Assembly (NCBI RefSeq): GCF_034555935.1
Contig: NZ_JAYDCJ010000005.1
Coordinates: 120,866-184,865, forward strand
DNA: 64,000 nucleotides
Origin: Marinobacter qingdaonensis
GTDB lineage: Bacteria > Pseudomonadota > Gammaproteobacteria > Pseudomonadales > Oleiphilaceae
Reading direction: 5' to 3'
Part shown: piece by piece, positions 56,195-64,000 of the stretch
How the letters are laid out: every line of letters starts with the position of its first letter
How positions within the stretch are numbered: the stretch's first letter is position 1
Program-made: the position numbers and the translations under genes
Notes under the pieces: generated by a model
The model's database searches: none
What the model was told of the DNA's origin: nothing
Seen by the model: only the letters and a program-made list of their open reading frames with translations

Positions 56195-56234
56195 CGTCCA
56201 TGCTTAATGCACGGTGTCGATCAAAGGCCGACTC

Positions 56235-56612
56235 TTACTTGAGCTCAACAGAAGCGCCTGCTTCCTCAAGCTTCTTCTTGGCTTCTTCAGCGTCGTCTTT
56301 GCTAGCGGCTTCCTTGATGGTGGAAGGCGCGCCGTCGACCATTTCCTTCGCTTCTTTCAGACCCAGGCCGGTCAGTTCACGAACGGCCTTGATTACGTTG
56401 ACTTTCTTCTCACCGGCACCGGTCAGAACAACGTCAAATTCGGTCTGCTCTTCAGCAGCGGCAGCGTCGCCGCCGGCAGCTGCAGGTGCAGCAGCAACGG
56501 CTGCAGCGGCAGATACGCCGAACTTCTCTTCCATTGCTTCAACAAGCGCAACTACGTCCATTACGCTCATTTCTGCGATTGCGTTCAAAATGTCTTCGTT
56601 AGACAGAGCCAT
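56235..56612 (-). CDS. rplL: 50S ribosomal protein L7/L12
   Basis: A 125-aa stalk protein. It has an N-terminal dimerisation domain ([30 protein letters not shown]), an Ala-rich hinge (about 38-55) and a C-terminal factor-binding domain ([39 protein letters not shown]). Multiple copies per ribosome need high expression, consistent with the attenuator downstream. Confidence 0.99.
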   Translation of the reverse strand: MALSNEDILNAIAEMSVMDVVALVEAMEEKFGVSAAAAVAAAPAAAGGDAAAAEEQTEFDVVLTGAGEKKVNVIKAVRELTGLGLKEAKEMVDGAPSTIKEAASKDDAEEAKKKLEEAGASVELK

Positions 56613-56652
56613 GACTTTCTCCCAAAAAAATAAAAAATGGTGTTCAACAGAA

Positions 56653-57183
56653 TCAAGCAGCTTCTTGCTTCTGGTCTCGAACTGCCGCTACTGCACGCGT
56701 CACTTTCGAAGGAACTTCGTTCAGTGTACGTGCCAGCTTGGTGATCGGAGCCTGTGTAACCGCGGCCAGCATAGACAACGCCTCGTGACGTGTCGGCAGC
56801 TTGGCGAGGCGATCGATCTGGTCTGCGCCCATCAGCTCACCGCCGACTGCAAGACCTTTGATTTCGAACGCTTCTTTCTCTTTGGCAAAATCCTTCAGCA
56901 GACGCGCAGCCGCGCCCGGATCTTCCATAGAGAAGGCCAGCAGAGTCGGACCAACCAACGCTTCATCGATGCACTCAAACTCAGTACCGCGAATTGAGAT
57001 CTTCGCCAGGTTGTTACGAACAACCTTCAGGACCACATTTTCGGCACGAGCTTTGGCACGAAGCGCCGTCATGTCACCGGAAGTGACACCACGGTAGTCA
57101 GCCATTACCACAGACAGAGCACCACCGGCAGTCTCGTTGACTTCAGCGACGATCGCTTTCTTGTCTTCGAGTCTAATTGCCAC
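56653..57183 (-). CDS. rplJ: 50S ribosomal protein L10
   Basis: A 176-aa L10 (E. coli 165), starting with GTG at 57181-57183: [20 protein letters not shown], then [37 protein letters not shown]. The C-terminal helices bind L7/L12 dimers. L10 with L12 represses its own operon in enterics; a 220-nt leader upstream fits this. Confidence 0.98.
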   Translation of the reverse strand: MAIRLEDKKAIVAEVNETAGGALSVVMADYRGVTSGDMTALRAKARAENVVLKVVRNNLAKISIRGTEFECIDEALVGPTLLAFSMEDPGAAARLLKDFAKEKEAFEIKGLAVGGELMGADQIDRLAKLPTRHEALSMLAAVTQAPITKLARTLNEVPSKVTRAVAAVRDQKQEAA

Positions 57184-57403
57184 TGGATTTCTCCTCGATT
57201 TCGCCGGGTCTTTCCCGGCAAACCCATCATTGCCCTTGCGGGCGCCTTAACGGTGTTTGGGTTCAGAGAGAACGTCTTCACACCGTCTGCGCAGGCGTTG
57301 CTTTAACCCTTGTGACCCTCTGCACGCGGAGGGCCTCGGGGGCCTGCGGTCTTTGACAGCCTTGGCTTCCGCCTAGACTACAAAGTAACTACCGTTCAGA
57401 GGA
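57184..57403 (-). promoter_or_regulatory. rplJL leader (L10 leader type)
   Basis: A 220-nt gap without a gene between rplA and rplJ. It contains several complementary segments, for example GGCCCCCGAGGCCC, CCGTT/AACGG-type pairs around GTGTTTGGG, and GCCGGGAAAGACCCGGC, a perfect CCGGG/CCCGG hairpin close to the start codon. Position and length match the L10 leader, the target of L10-(L12)4 autoregulation. The exact fold and start site were not determined. Confidence 0.65.
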
Positions 57404-58102
57404 TCAGATAGCCAGACCGCTCTGATCGATAGTCAGGCCAGGACCCATGGTCGAAGAAACGGTGATCTTCTTCAGATACACGCCCTTCGCCGATGAAGGC
57501 TTGGCCTTTTTCAGGTCTGCGATCAGAGCTTCAAGGTTTTCCTTGATGTTCTGAGCAGAGAATTCAACGTTACCCAGCGGAGCGTGGATAATGCCGTTCT
57601 TGTCGGTGCGGTAGCGAACCTGACCAGCCTTGGCGTTCTTGACCGCAGTCTCAACGTCCGGGGTCACGGTACCGACCTTCGGGTTCGGCATCAGGCCACG
57701 AGGGCCCAGGATCTGGCCCAGCTGGCCAACGACACGCATGGCGTCCGGAGTGGCGATAACCACGTCGAAATCCATGTTGCCTTTCTTAACTTCGTCAGCC
57801 AGGTCGTCCATACCAACCACGTCTGCGCCAGCAGCAGTGGCTTTCTCGGCGTTGGCGCCCTGGGTGAATACTGCAACACGCACAGACTTGCCAGTGCCGT
57901 GGGGCAGAACGGTGCTGCTACGAACCACTTGGTCCGATTTACGCGCATCAACGCCCAGATTTACGGCAACGTCCACAGACTCCTTGAACTTGACGTTCTG
58001 ACCCAGCTCAACCAGCAGGGCAACGGCCTCGTCCACGGAGTAGGCGCGGGTAGAATCGACCTTTTCGCGAATCAGCTTCTGACGCTTGCTCAGCTTAGCC
58101 AT
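57404..58102 (-). CDS. rplA: 50S ribosomal protein L1
   Basis: A 232-aa L1 forming the mobile stalk: [57 protein letters not shown] and [16 protein letters not shown]. It is one nucleotide downstream of rplK. In enterics L1 represses rplKA by binding the rplK leader. Confidence 0.98.
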   Translation of the reverse strand: MAKLSKRQKLIREKVDSTRAYSVDEAVALLVELGQNVKFKESVDVAVNLGVDARKSDQVVRSSTVLPHGTGKSVRVAVFTQGANAEKATAAGADVVGMDDLADEVKKGNMDFDVVIATPDAMRVVGQLGQILGPRGLMPNPKVGTVTPDVETAVKNAKAGQVRYRTDKNGIIHAPLGNVEFSAQNIKENLEALIADLKKAKPSSAKGVYLKKITVSSTMGPGLTIDQSGLAI

Positions 58103-58103
58103 G

Positions 58104-58535
58104 TTACAGGCCCTCCACGTTCAGGCCCATGCTGCGGGCTGTTCCGGCGATGGTACGAACCGCTGCATCCATATCGGCTGCAGTCAAATCCGGCTCTTTG
58201 GTCTTGGCGATCTCTTCCAGCTGCTCGCGGGTCACGGTACCGACTTTCTCGGTATTCGGACGACCGGAGCCGCTCTTGATGCCAGCGGCCTTCTTCAGCA
58301 GAACCGGGGCCGGCGGAGTCTTGGTGATGAACGTGAAGCTACGGTCGCTGTAGACGGTAATCACGGTCGGAATCGGCAGACCAGGCTCCATGTCCTGGGT
58401 CTGGGCGTTGAACGCCTTACAGAATTCCATGATGTTTACCCCGCGCTGACCCAGCGCCGGACCTACGGGGGGACTTGGGTTGGCCTTACCGGCGGCAACC
58501 TGAAGCTTGATATAGGCTTCGATCTTCTTTGCCAT
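58104..58535 (-). CDS. rplK: 50S ribosomal protein L11
   Basis: A 143-aa L11. The flexible N-terminal domain ([36 protein letters not shown]) lies in the GTPase centre and is the thiostrepton region and the RelA-activating switch. The C-terminal RNA-binding domain follows. First gene after the nusG hairpin. Confidence 0.98.
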   Translation of the reverse strand: MAKKIEAYIKLQVAAGKANPSPPVGPALGQRGVNIMEFCKAFNAQTQDMEPGLPIPTVITVYSDRSFTFITKTPPAPVLLKKAAGIKSGSGRPNTEKVGTVTREQLEEIAKTKEPDLTAADMDAAVRTIAGTARSMGLNVEGL

Positions 58536-58601
58536 GATAGTTCTCCTGTGGGTTCAAACGCCTTTCGGCTCCCCTGTTTCACAACTGCTACATGCAGACA
58601 C

Positions 58602-58635
58602 AAAAAGCCCGCGTCGCAAAAGCGCGCGAGCTTTC
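58602..58635 (-). terminator. Hairpin terminator/attenuator between nusG and rplK
   Basis: On the minus strand AAAGCTCGCG and CGCGGGCTTT pair (with one G-U) around GCGC/TTTTG-type inner bases, followed by TTTTTG, about 20 nt after the nusG stop. It probably terminates most secE-nusG transcripts; a promoter for rplK should follow but was not clearly identified in the remaining 65 nt. Confidence 0.78.
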
Positions 58636-58652
58636 AGATTTTCAGGCCCTGA

Positions 58653-59186
58653 TCAGTCCTTCTCGACCTGCCCAAACTCCAGCTCTACCGGAGTTGAACG
58701 ACCGAAAATCAGAACAGCGACCTTGACCCGACTCTTGTCGTAGTCAACTTCCTCGACCACACCATTGAAGTCCGCAAACGGTCCTTCAATGACGCGAACA
58801 ATCTCACCTGGCTCAAACAGAGTCTTCGGCTTGGGCTTCTCGGCACCGCTCTCGACTCGACGCAGGATTGCTTCCGCCTCGCGCTCTGTGATGGGCGCCG
58901 GCTTGTCCTTCGTACCGCCGATAAAGCCCAAAACGCGCGGCGTATTCTTAACAAGGTGCCACGTGCCGTCGTCCATTTCCATCTGCACGAGTACGTATCC
59001 CGGGTAGAACTTGCGCTCACTCTTGCGCTTCTTACCCTCTCTCATCTCGACCACTTCTTCGGTCGGGACCAGGATTTCGCCGAATTTATCTTCCATGCCA
59101 TTCAGCGCAACGCGCTCTTTCAGGGTGCGCATTACGTGCTTTTCAAAGCCAGAATACGCATGTACGACGTACCAGCGCTTAGCCAT
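58653..59186 (-). CDS. nusG: Transcription elongation/antitermination factor NusG
   Basis: A 177-aa NusG. The NGN domain ([27 protein letters not shown]... [14 protein letters not shown]) binds the RNA polymerase clamp. The C-terminal KOW domain ([33 protein letters not shown]) binds Rho or S10. Length is typical (E. coli 181). It lies 12 nt after secE. Confidence 0.99.
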   Translation of the reverse strand: MAKRWYVVHAYSGFEKHVMRTLKERVALNGMEDKFGEILVPTEEVVEMREGKKRKSERKFYPGYVLVQMEMDDGTWHLVKNTPRVLGFIGGTKDKPAPITEREAEAILRRVESGAEKPKPKTLFEPGEIVRVIEGPFADFNGVVEEVDYDKSRVKVAVLIFGRSTPVELEFGQVEKD

Positions 59187-59198
59187 TGCCCACTCCTG

Positions 59199-59567
59199 TT
59201 AACCGATAAACCCGGCGACCAGCCAACTGATCAGCGAGTCCATACCCCACAACAACAGAGCCACAACCAGTACGAACACAACCACAATAACCGTGGTCTG
59301 CACCAGCTCCGGCCTGGTGGGCCAAACGACTTTCCGGATCTCTACCCGCGCTTCTTTCAGCAGCGCCGCGAAACGGCGACCGCGATCGGTCTGCAGGGCC
59401 ACCAGGGCCGCCACAATGGCGAGACCTACGAGAGCCAGAACCCGATACAGCAGAGACTCGGCACTAAAATACTGATTCCCAACCACACCGGCGGCAATCA
59501 GAACGAAAACAACCAGCCACTTCGCAAAATCGAAACGGCTGGTTGACTGAACGGCTTTTGACTCCAT
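59199..59567 (-). CDS. secE: Protein translocase subunit SecE
   Basis: A 122-aa SecE of the three-helix gammaproteobacterial form. TM1 is about 17-37 (WLVVFVLIAAGVVGNQYF), TM2 about 42-62, and the conserved amphipathic and TM3 region is EARVEIRKVVWPTRPELVQTTVIVVVFVLVVALLLWGMDSLISW. The ATG at 59567 has AGG upstream; the longer in-frame ORF would run through tRNA-Trp and is rejected. Confidence 0.98.
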   Translation of the reverse strand: MESKAVQSTSRFDFAKWLVVFVLIAAGVVGNQYFSAESLLYRVLALVGLAIVAALVALQTDRGRRFAALLKEARVEIRKVVWPTRPELVQTTVIVVVFVLVVALLLWGMDSLISWLVAGFIG

Positions 59568-59600
59568 AGGAATCAACTTATGTATCCGGATGTTTAAAAA

Positions 59601-59676
<76 letters not shown>

Positions 59677-59712
59677 GCACCGAAACAACTCAGTGCACTT
59701 TCGTCGAGCGAA

Positions 59713-60909
59713 TTACTCGATGATCTTGGCAACCACGCCGGCACCAACGGTACGGCCACCTTCGCGAATCGCGAAGCGCAGGCCATCTTCCATGGCGATC
59801 GGAGCGATCAGGGTAACGCTCATCTTCACGTTGTCACCCGGCATAACCATTTCTACGCCTTCCGGCAGTTCGCAAGAACCGGTTACGTCGGTGGTACGGA
59901 AGTAGAACTGCGGGCGGTAGCCCTTGAAGAACGGAGTATGACGACCGCCTTCTTCCTTGCTCAGTACGTACACTTCGCACTCGAACTTGGTGTGCGGCTT
60001 GATGGAACCCGGCACACACAGAACCTGGCCACGCTCTACGTCGTCACGCTTGGTGCCACGCAGCAGCGCACCGATGTTCTCACCCGCACGACCTTCGTCG
60101 AGCAGCTTGCGGAACATCTCAACACCAGTACAGGTGGTCTTCTGAGTCTCGCGGATACCCACGATCTCAACTTCATCACCAGTCTTGATGATGCCACGCT
60201 CAACACGGCCGGTAACAACGGTACCACGACCAGAGATGGAGAATACGTCCTCGATCGGCATCAGGAACGGCTGATCGATCGCACGCTCCGGCTCAGGGAT
60301 GTAGTCGTCCAGGGCTTCTACCAGCTTCTTAACAGCGGTAGTACCCATCTCGTTGTCATCCTTGCCTTCCAGCGCCATCAGCGCGGAACCGGTGATGATC
60401 GGAGTGTCGTCACCCGGGAAGTCGTACTGGCTCAGCAGATCACGAACTTCCATCTCAACCAGCTCGAGCAGCTCTTCATCGTCGACCATGTCGGCCTTGT
60501 TCAGGAACACAACGATGTAAGGAACGCCAACCTGACGGGACAGCAGGATGTGCTCACGAGTCTGCGGCATGGGGCCGTCAGCAGCGGAGCAAACCAGGAT
60601 CGCGCCGTCCATCTGCGCCGCACCAGTGATCATGTTCTTCACATAGTCAGCGTGGCCCGGGCAGTCTACGTGTGCGTAGTGACGGGTCGGTGAGTCGTAC
60701 TCAACGTGGGAAGTCGCGATGGTGATACCACGCGCCTTCTCTTCCGGTGCGTTATCGATCTGGTCGAACGCGCTCGCAGAACCTGTACCCCAAACTTCGT
60801 GACATACACGAGTCAGAGCAGCGGTCAGAGTGGTCTTACCATGGTCAACGTGACCAATGGTGCCAACGTTCAAGTGCGGCTTACTGCGATCAAACTTTTC
60901 TTTAGACAT
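59713..60909 (-). CDS. tufB: Elongation factor Tu (copy B)
   Basis: A second 398-aa EF-Tu, identical in protein to the copy at 43135-44331. It starts with ATG (60907-60909) with AGGGAG about 10 nt upstream. DNA differences from tufA are confined to the first ten codons (start codon, and codons 5, 7, 8 and 10). It follows four tRNA genes, the classical tRNA-tufB arrangement, with tRNA-Trp 36 nt after its stop. Confidence 0.99.
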   Translation of the reverse strand: MSKEKFDRSKPHLNVGTIGHVDHGKTTLTAALTRVCHEVWGTGSASAFDQIDNAPEEKARGITIATSHVEYDSPTRHYAHVDCPGHADYVKNMITGAAQMDGAILVCSAADGPMPQTREHILLSRQVGVPYIVVFLNKADMVDDEELLELVEMEVRDLLSQYDFPGDDTPIITGSALMALEGKDDNEMGTTAVKKLVEALDDYIPEPERAIDQPFLMPIEDVFSISGRGTVVTGRVERGIIKTGDEVEIVGIRETQKTTCTGVEMFRKLLDEGRAGENIGALLRGTKRDDVERGQVLCVPGSIKPHTKFECEVYVLSKEEGGRHTPFFKGYRPQFYFRTTDVTGSCELPEGVEMVMPGDNVKMSVTLIAPIAMEDGLRFAIREGGRTVGAGVVAKIIE

Positions 60910-60960
60910 TCGACCAATCTCCCTAATCAACCTGGATCATAACGTTGACCGGATTAATAA

Positions 60961-61036
60961 TGGAGCTCATGGGCGGATTTGAACCGCCGACCTCACCCTT
61001 ACCAAGGGTGTGCTCTACCGACTGAGCTACATGAGC
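60961..61036 (-). tRNA. tRNA-Thr (GGT anticodon)
   Basis: A 76-nt cloverleaf. It begins GCTCATGTAGCTCAGTCGGT, has the anticodon loop CTTGGTA (anticodon GGT) and T arm GGCGGTTCAAATCCGCC, and ends in an encoded CCA after TGAGCT. Last tRNA before tufB, 51 nt from its start codon. Confidence 0.97.
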
Positions 61037-61050
61037 ATTGCAAACCAAAT

Positions 61051-61125
<75 letters not shown>

Positions 61126-61135
61126 AAGCAATTAG

Positions 61136-61220
61136 TGGTGGAGGGGGCAGGATTCGAACCTGCGAAGGCGATGCCGTCAGATTTACAGTCTGATCCCTTT
61201 GGCCACTCGGGAACCCCTCC
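61136..61220 (-). tRNA. tRNA-Tyr (GTA anticodon)
   Basis: An 85-nt class II tRNA with a long variable arm. It begins GGAGGGGTTCCCGAGTGGCC, has the anticodon loop CTGTAAA (anticodon GTA), an extra arm around GGCATCGCC, T arm GCAGGTTCGAATCCTGC, and an encoded CCA. Confidence 0.97.
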
Positions 61221-61259
61221 GAGTCAGTCCCGCATCCGCGAAACCGTTAAAACTTAAAG

Positions 61260-61335
61260 TGGAGCTGGCGGACGGAATCGAACCCCCGACCTGCTGATTA
61301 CAAGTCAGCTGCTCTACCAACTGAGCTACGCCAGC
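61260..61335 (-). tRNA. tRNA-Thr (TGT anticodon)
   Basis: A 76-nt cloverleaf. It begins GCTGGCGTAGCTCAGTTGGT, has the anticodon loop CTTGTAA (anticodon TGT), T arm CGGGGGTTCGATTCCGTC, and an encoded CCA. First tRNA of the cluster, about 22 nt after the predicted transcription start. Confidence 0.97.
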
Positions 61336-61363
61336 TCACATTCGCCTCGTCAGCGAGGGCGGT

Positions 61364-61392
61364 ATACTACGGACTTTTTTCGGCCGTTGCAA
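61364..61392 (-). promoter_or_regulatory. Promoter of the tRNA-tufB operon
   Basis: On the minus strand TTGCAA (61387-61392), a 17-bp spacer and TAGTAT (61364-61369), followed by a GC-rich discriminator (CCGCCCTCGC), the hallmark of stringently controlled stable-RNA promoters. The -35 and spacer lie inside the last codons of the SPOR-domain gene. Confidence 0.78.
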
Positions 61393-62083
61393 CACCCTCA
61401 CAGGGGTTGATTTCAATGAAATCAAAATTGCTGCCGCGGCCAGCCTCGACCGCCTGAACCAGATCCTCCGCGAGGTCGGGCTCAGCCTTAAAAACGAGCG
61501 CGTAGCTTATCTGATTTCGGGGGAAGTTGGCCAGTACTGCGTTAAGATTCTGGCCTTTTTTTTCTTCAAGCACGGATATTGCAGCCGAGCGGGACTCGAA
61601 CAGCCCCAGGGAAATGGCGTTTCGGTTCTCGCCCTCGGTCACCAGGTAGGAGTCAATGCCCTGGCGCTGAATGCCCCGGAACTGCTTCAGAGCAACCGGC
61701 CTGGGCTGCGGCGGGATAATCACCCAATGAAAAGAGGGAAGCTCGCGGACCCGCTCTTCCAGCACCATACCCACCTCGTCGGCCAGAGGCTGGCTAGCCA
61801 CCAGAGCCTCCCCCACCTCGCGACTATCAAACCAACCCAGACGCACGCAGGCCAGCCCCGGGGGCTCGGGCTGCGACTGGGCTGCGGCAGCCTGTACCGG
61901 CGCCGCCCCTGCCGCGTCGCTCGCAGGCTCCGGGGGTTCTGGCGGCGCTTCGCTCTTGAGACTGGCCACGCGCGGTAAGTTACCTGCGCCCACTGCGCCG
62001 GACACAGGTGGCGGCTGGAGCGCTTCCGCCCCATACCAGACAACGATGTTGACGAGCACCAGGAACAAGACCAGCCACCTCAT
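61367..62083 (-). CDS. SPOR-domain membrane protein
   Basis: A 238-aa protein with an N-terminal membrane helix (MRWLVLFLVLVNIVVWYGAE, uncleaved type) and a Pro/Ala-rich linker (about 45-75). A C-terminal SPOR-like domain (about 130-210: GIDSYLVTEGENRNAISLGLFESRSAAISVLEEKK) follows. SPOR domains bind denuded glycan at division septa, so an envelope or cell-division role is possible. Its ATG overlaps the coaX stop by 4 nt. The end of the gene contains the tRNA-operon promoter. Confidence 0.87.
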   Translation of the reverse strand: MRWLVLFLVLVNIVVWYGAEALQPPPVSGAVGAGNLPRVASLKSEAPPEPPEPASDAAGAAPVQAAAAQSQPEPPGLACVRLGWFDSREVGEALVASQPLADEVGMVLEERVRELPSFHWVIIPPQPRPVALKQFRGIQRQGIDSYLVTEGENRNAISLGLFESRSAAISVLEEKKGQNLNAVLANFPRNQISYALVFKAEPDLAEDLVQAVEAGRGSNFDFIEINPCEGVATAEKSP

Positions 62084-62814
62084 GGCCTCTGATCCTCCTC
62101 GTCAATCAGCGCCAACCCATCCAGCACCAGCTCCCGAGCCACTACCGCGTTCAGGCCGAGGCCAACCAGGCGATCAGCATCGCCTCCCGTGACCAGCACT
62201 TGCCTCAATCCGGCGCGCTTGACGTCGTCGTGAATCCGCCCGACCATCGCCGCCGTTAACCAGGCCAGGCCATGATTCACGCACTGGGTGGTGGAGAGCC
62301 CGGGCGTCGTATCCAGCGCTTGGCTCGGATCAAACCCGATACGGGCGGCGTCCGTCCGAAGGCTGCGCACCATCATTTGCAGGCCGGGTAAAATGAAGCC
62401 ACCGAGGTGCTGCCCCCCGGCAGACACGTAGTCGACCGTAACGGCGCTGCCGGCATCCACCACGGCCACACCCTGATCACTGCGACGCCAAGCGGCATAC
62501 ATGGCGTGCCAGCGGTCCGCACCCATTTTCTGGCAATCCGTGTAGCCGTTGACCAAACCGGACCTCTGGGGTTCAGCCCAGTGAAAACGGACCGGCGCGG
62601 AGGTCAACCGCGCCAACTGGCTGGCCAAGTCCAGACGCCTGCCTTCCGAGGCCACCGTCGATACGGCAACCCCGCTAATCTTATCCGCAAAAGGCCCCAG
62701 GCCGGCCAGCCATTCGGGCTCGTCGAGGGCACCGATTCCCTTTGAGACCACGCGCCCCTGATCGTCCAGGCGCCATTTCAGCCGGGAGTTGCCGGCATCA
62801 ACCAGCAACTTCAC
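62080..62814 (-). CDS. coaX: Type III pantothenate kinase
   Basis: A 244-aa cytoplasmic ASKHA-fold kinase catalysing the first step of coenzyme A synthesis, without feedback inhibition by CoA in known members. Motifs: phosphate-1 loop LLVDAGNSRLKW, the segment GADRWHAMYAAWRR, phosphate-2 VVDAGSAVTVDYV, GGFILPGLQMM and adenosine motif VLVTGGDAD. The type III form has a monovalent-cation requirement in characterised members. It overlaps birA by 4 nt (ATGA). Confidence 0.97.
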   Translation of the reverse strand: MKLLVDAGNSRLKWRLDDQGRVVSKGIGALDEPEWLAGLGPFADKISGVAVSTVASEGRRLDLASQLARLTSAPVRFHWAEPQRSGLVNGYTDCQKMGADRWHAMYAAWRRSDQGVAVVDAGSAVTVDYVSAGGQHLGGFILPGLQMMVRSLRTDAARIGFDPSQALDTTPGLSTTQCVNHGLAWLTAAMVGRIHDDVKRAGLRQVLVTGGDADRLVGLGLNAVVARELVLDGLALIDEEDQRP

Positions 62815-63776
62815 GGCGACACCCTCAGGGAAATTTCACCGGCTCGCACCGCAACCGTTCCGCTTTCGGTGCGCACGAGATAGTTACCACCCTCATCGAT
62901 ACCGCAACCCATGCCATTAACCGTACCATCCCGAGCCTGGAGCGAACGGCCGGCAAAGATGTCCCGCTGCTGCCAGGGTGCCCGGAATTCCTGGAAGCCA
63001 TACTCGGCAAAAATCCTTACTGAATCCTGAACCGCATTGATGATAGCGGCAGCGATCCGGTTTCGGGACCAGGACTGGCCCGGGTAAAATCCACCCAGAC
63101 TGCTCCATGGTTGATCCACCTCTTTGGCATCGGCCATGTGGACATTAATCCCGATGCCGGCGATGACCTGCACGACCCCTTCCTGAAGCTCGCCCTGCAA
63201 CTCAACCAGAATCCCGCCGAGTTTGCCCTGCGGCAGAAAGATATCATTCGGCCATTTTAGCCCTATACCCTCGGCGCCCAGCCCCTCCAGGGCATTGGCG
63301 ACTGCCACGCCAAGCACCAGACTGAGTCCGTCCAGCACGGCAAAGCCACCATGAAAAGTCAGCCCCATGCTCAGGTACAGATTCTGGCCTCGGGGACTGC
63401 TCCAGGCTCGGCCACGCCGGCCTCGACCAGCGGTCTGGCAGTCTGCGATGGTGACTGGCACACCATCGACGCCATTTGCGATCTGGCGCACCACCTCGGC
63501 GTTGGTGGAGTCCACTTCGTCCAGTACCCGAAGCGACAACCCGGTCCGGGTTTCCGGCGCCAGTTCCGCCAGAATGTCGTCCCGATCCAGCAGATCCACG
63601 GTCGACAGCAGCTGATAGCCCCGCCCCCGGATGGTTTCAATCCGGAACCCCTCCTCCATCGCACGGCGGATTTGCTTCCACACAGCGGTGCGACTCACCC
63701 CAAGCGCAGTGGCCAGGGATTCGCCGGAGTGCACGGCGCCATCGCTTAACAGGGTAATCAAAGCTTTGGACTTCAT
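62811..63776 (-). CDS. birA: Biotin operon repressor / biotin-protein ligase
   Basis: A 321-aa bifunctional BirA, same length as E. coli. The N-terminal winged helix (ALITLLSDGAVHSGESLATALGVSRTAVWKQIRR) shows DNA-binding capacity. The ligase core has GRGRRGRAWSSP (biotinyl-AMP loop), GLKWPNDI and the C-terminal SH3-like domain. It attaches biotin to AccB and may repress bio genes. The ATG at 63776 has GGAAG upstream; an in-frame start at 63848 lies before the promoter. Confidence 0.98.
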   Translation of the reverse strand: MKSKALITLLSDGAVHSGESLATALGVSRTAVWKQIRRAMEEGFRIETIRGRGYQLLSTVDLLDRDDILAELAPETRTGLSLRVLDEVDSTNAEVVRQIANGVDGVPVTIADCQTAGRGRRGRAWSSPRGQNLYLSMGLTFHGGFAVLDGLSLVLGVAVANALEGLGAEGIGLKWPNDIFLPQGKLGGILVELQGELQEGVVQVIAGIGINVHMADAKEVDQPWSSLGGFYPGQSWSRNRIAAAIINAVQDSVRIFAEYGFQEFRAPWQQRDIFAGRSLQARDGTVNGMGCGIDEGGNYLVRTESGTVAVRAGEISLRVSP

Positions 63777-63812
63777 CAGACGTCTTCCGGTCGGAACAGT
63801 GAGTACCGCCGG

Positions 63813-63841
63813 ATTAAACACCAGGCGGGCCGAAAAAACAA
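63813..63841 (-). promoter_or_regulatory. Predicted birA promoter
   Basis: On the minus strand TTGTTT (63836-63841), a 17-bp spacer and TTTAAT (63813-63818), with a start near 63806 and a leader of about 30 nt. Confidence 0.6.
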
Positions 63842-63887
63842 AGGCCACCAGCTTTTCGGGCGGCTATCCGGGCTTTTTTTACAGGCA

Positions 63888-63924
63888 ATAAAAAACCCCA
63901 ACCGCTGGGCGATTGGGGTTTTTG
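63888..63924. terminator. rRNA operon terminator
   Basis: The arms AAAAACCCCAA and TTGGGGTTTTT enclose an 11-nt loop, just after the 5S rRNA gene on the minus strand. It has T runs on both strands and separates the rrn operon from birA. Confidence 0.93.
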
Positions 63925-63931
63925 GTATTAG

Positions 63932-64000
63932 GAGTCTGACGATGACCTACTCTCACATGGGCAAGTGCCACACTACCATCGGCGCAGGCCTGTTTCACTT
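63932..64000 (-). rRNA. rrf: 5S ribosomal RNA (3' part; 5' end beyond window)
   Basis: The minus strand reads AAGTGAAACAGGCC, GCGCCGATGGTAGTGTGGCA, CATGTGAGAGTAGGTCATCG and ends in GTCAGACTC. This is the 3' half of a gammaproteobacterial 5S rRNA. About 69 nt are present of about 115-120. It marks the end of an rRNA operon that lies to the right, and is followed by the terminator at 63888-63924. Confidence 0.95.

Overview
The window is a core chromosomal segment of a gammaproteobacterium of roughly 58-60 % GC. Gene order and protein character point to Marinobacter or a close relative: the ssb / MFS transporter / uvrA / rplQ junction and a tRNA-Trp between tufB and secE resemble pseudomonad-like lineages, and a complete MSHA pilus locus is typical of marine gammaproteobacteria. 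The genus is an inference; no search was possible. No insertion sequence, prophage, CRISPR array or toxin-antitoxin system was found.

Layout. (1) 1-7.2 kb, nitrogen control: the 3'-truncated GTPase gene typA on the minus strand, then on the plus strand glnA (glutamine synthetase), a small DUF4124 secreted protein gene, and ntrB-ntrC. The glnA upstream region holds a sigma54 promoter and helically phased NtrC half-sites. A near-consensus NtrC operator lies just before ntrB, so the two-component system probably regulates itself as well as glnA. (2) 7.2-23.9 kb, minus strand: a compact, translationally coupled 17-gene MSHA type IV pilus cluster, transcribed mshI-I2-J-K-L-M-N-E-G-F-B-A-C-D-O-P-Q. 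Its MshE ATPase carries the tandem c-di-GMP-binding MshEN motifs, and the last gene encodes a large mosaic MshQ. (3) 24.1-29.1 kb: ssb and an MFS transporter (minus) diverging from uvrA (plus). (4) 29.3-47.5 kb, minus strand: the str, S10, spc and alpha ribosomal-protein operons in classical order from rpsL to rplQ, including fusA, tufA, secY, rpmJ and rpoA. Clear sigma70 promoters precede rpsL, rpsJ and rpsM. (5) 47.6-59.6 kb, minus strand: secE-nusG-rplKAJL-rpoBC, with hairpins between nusG and rplK and between rplL and rpoB. (6) 59.6-61.3 kb: tRNA-Thr, Tyr, Gly, Thr, then tufB, then tRNA-Trp, driven by a stable-RNA-type promoter inside the end of a SPOR-domain gene. (7) 61.4-63.8 kb: birA-coaX-SPOR operon. 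(8) The right edge cuts the 5S rRNA gene of an rRNA operon that enters on the minus strand.

Most of the window is translation, transcription and envelope machinery read in one direction. The parts most worth a second look are the NtrC/sigma54 architecture, the MSHA locus and its terminal MshQ, a large unexplained palindrome after uvrA, the sharply bounded gene-conversion tract between tufA and tufB, and several leader or attenuator hairpins in the ribosomal operons. I found no clearly new multi-gene system.
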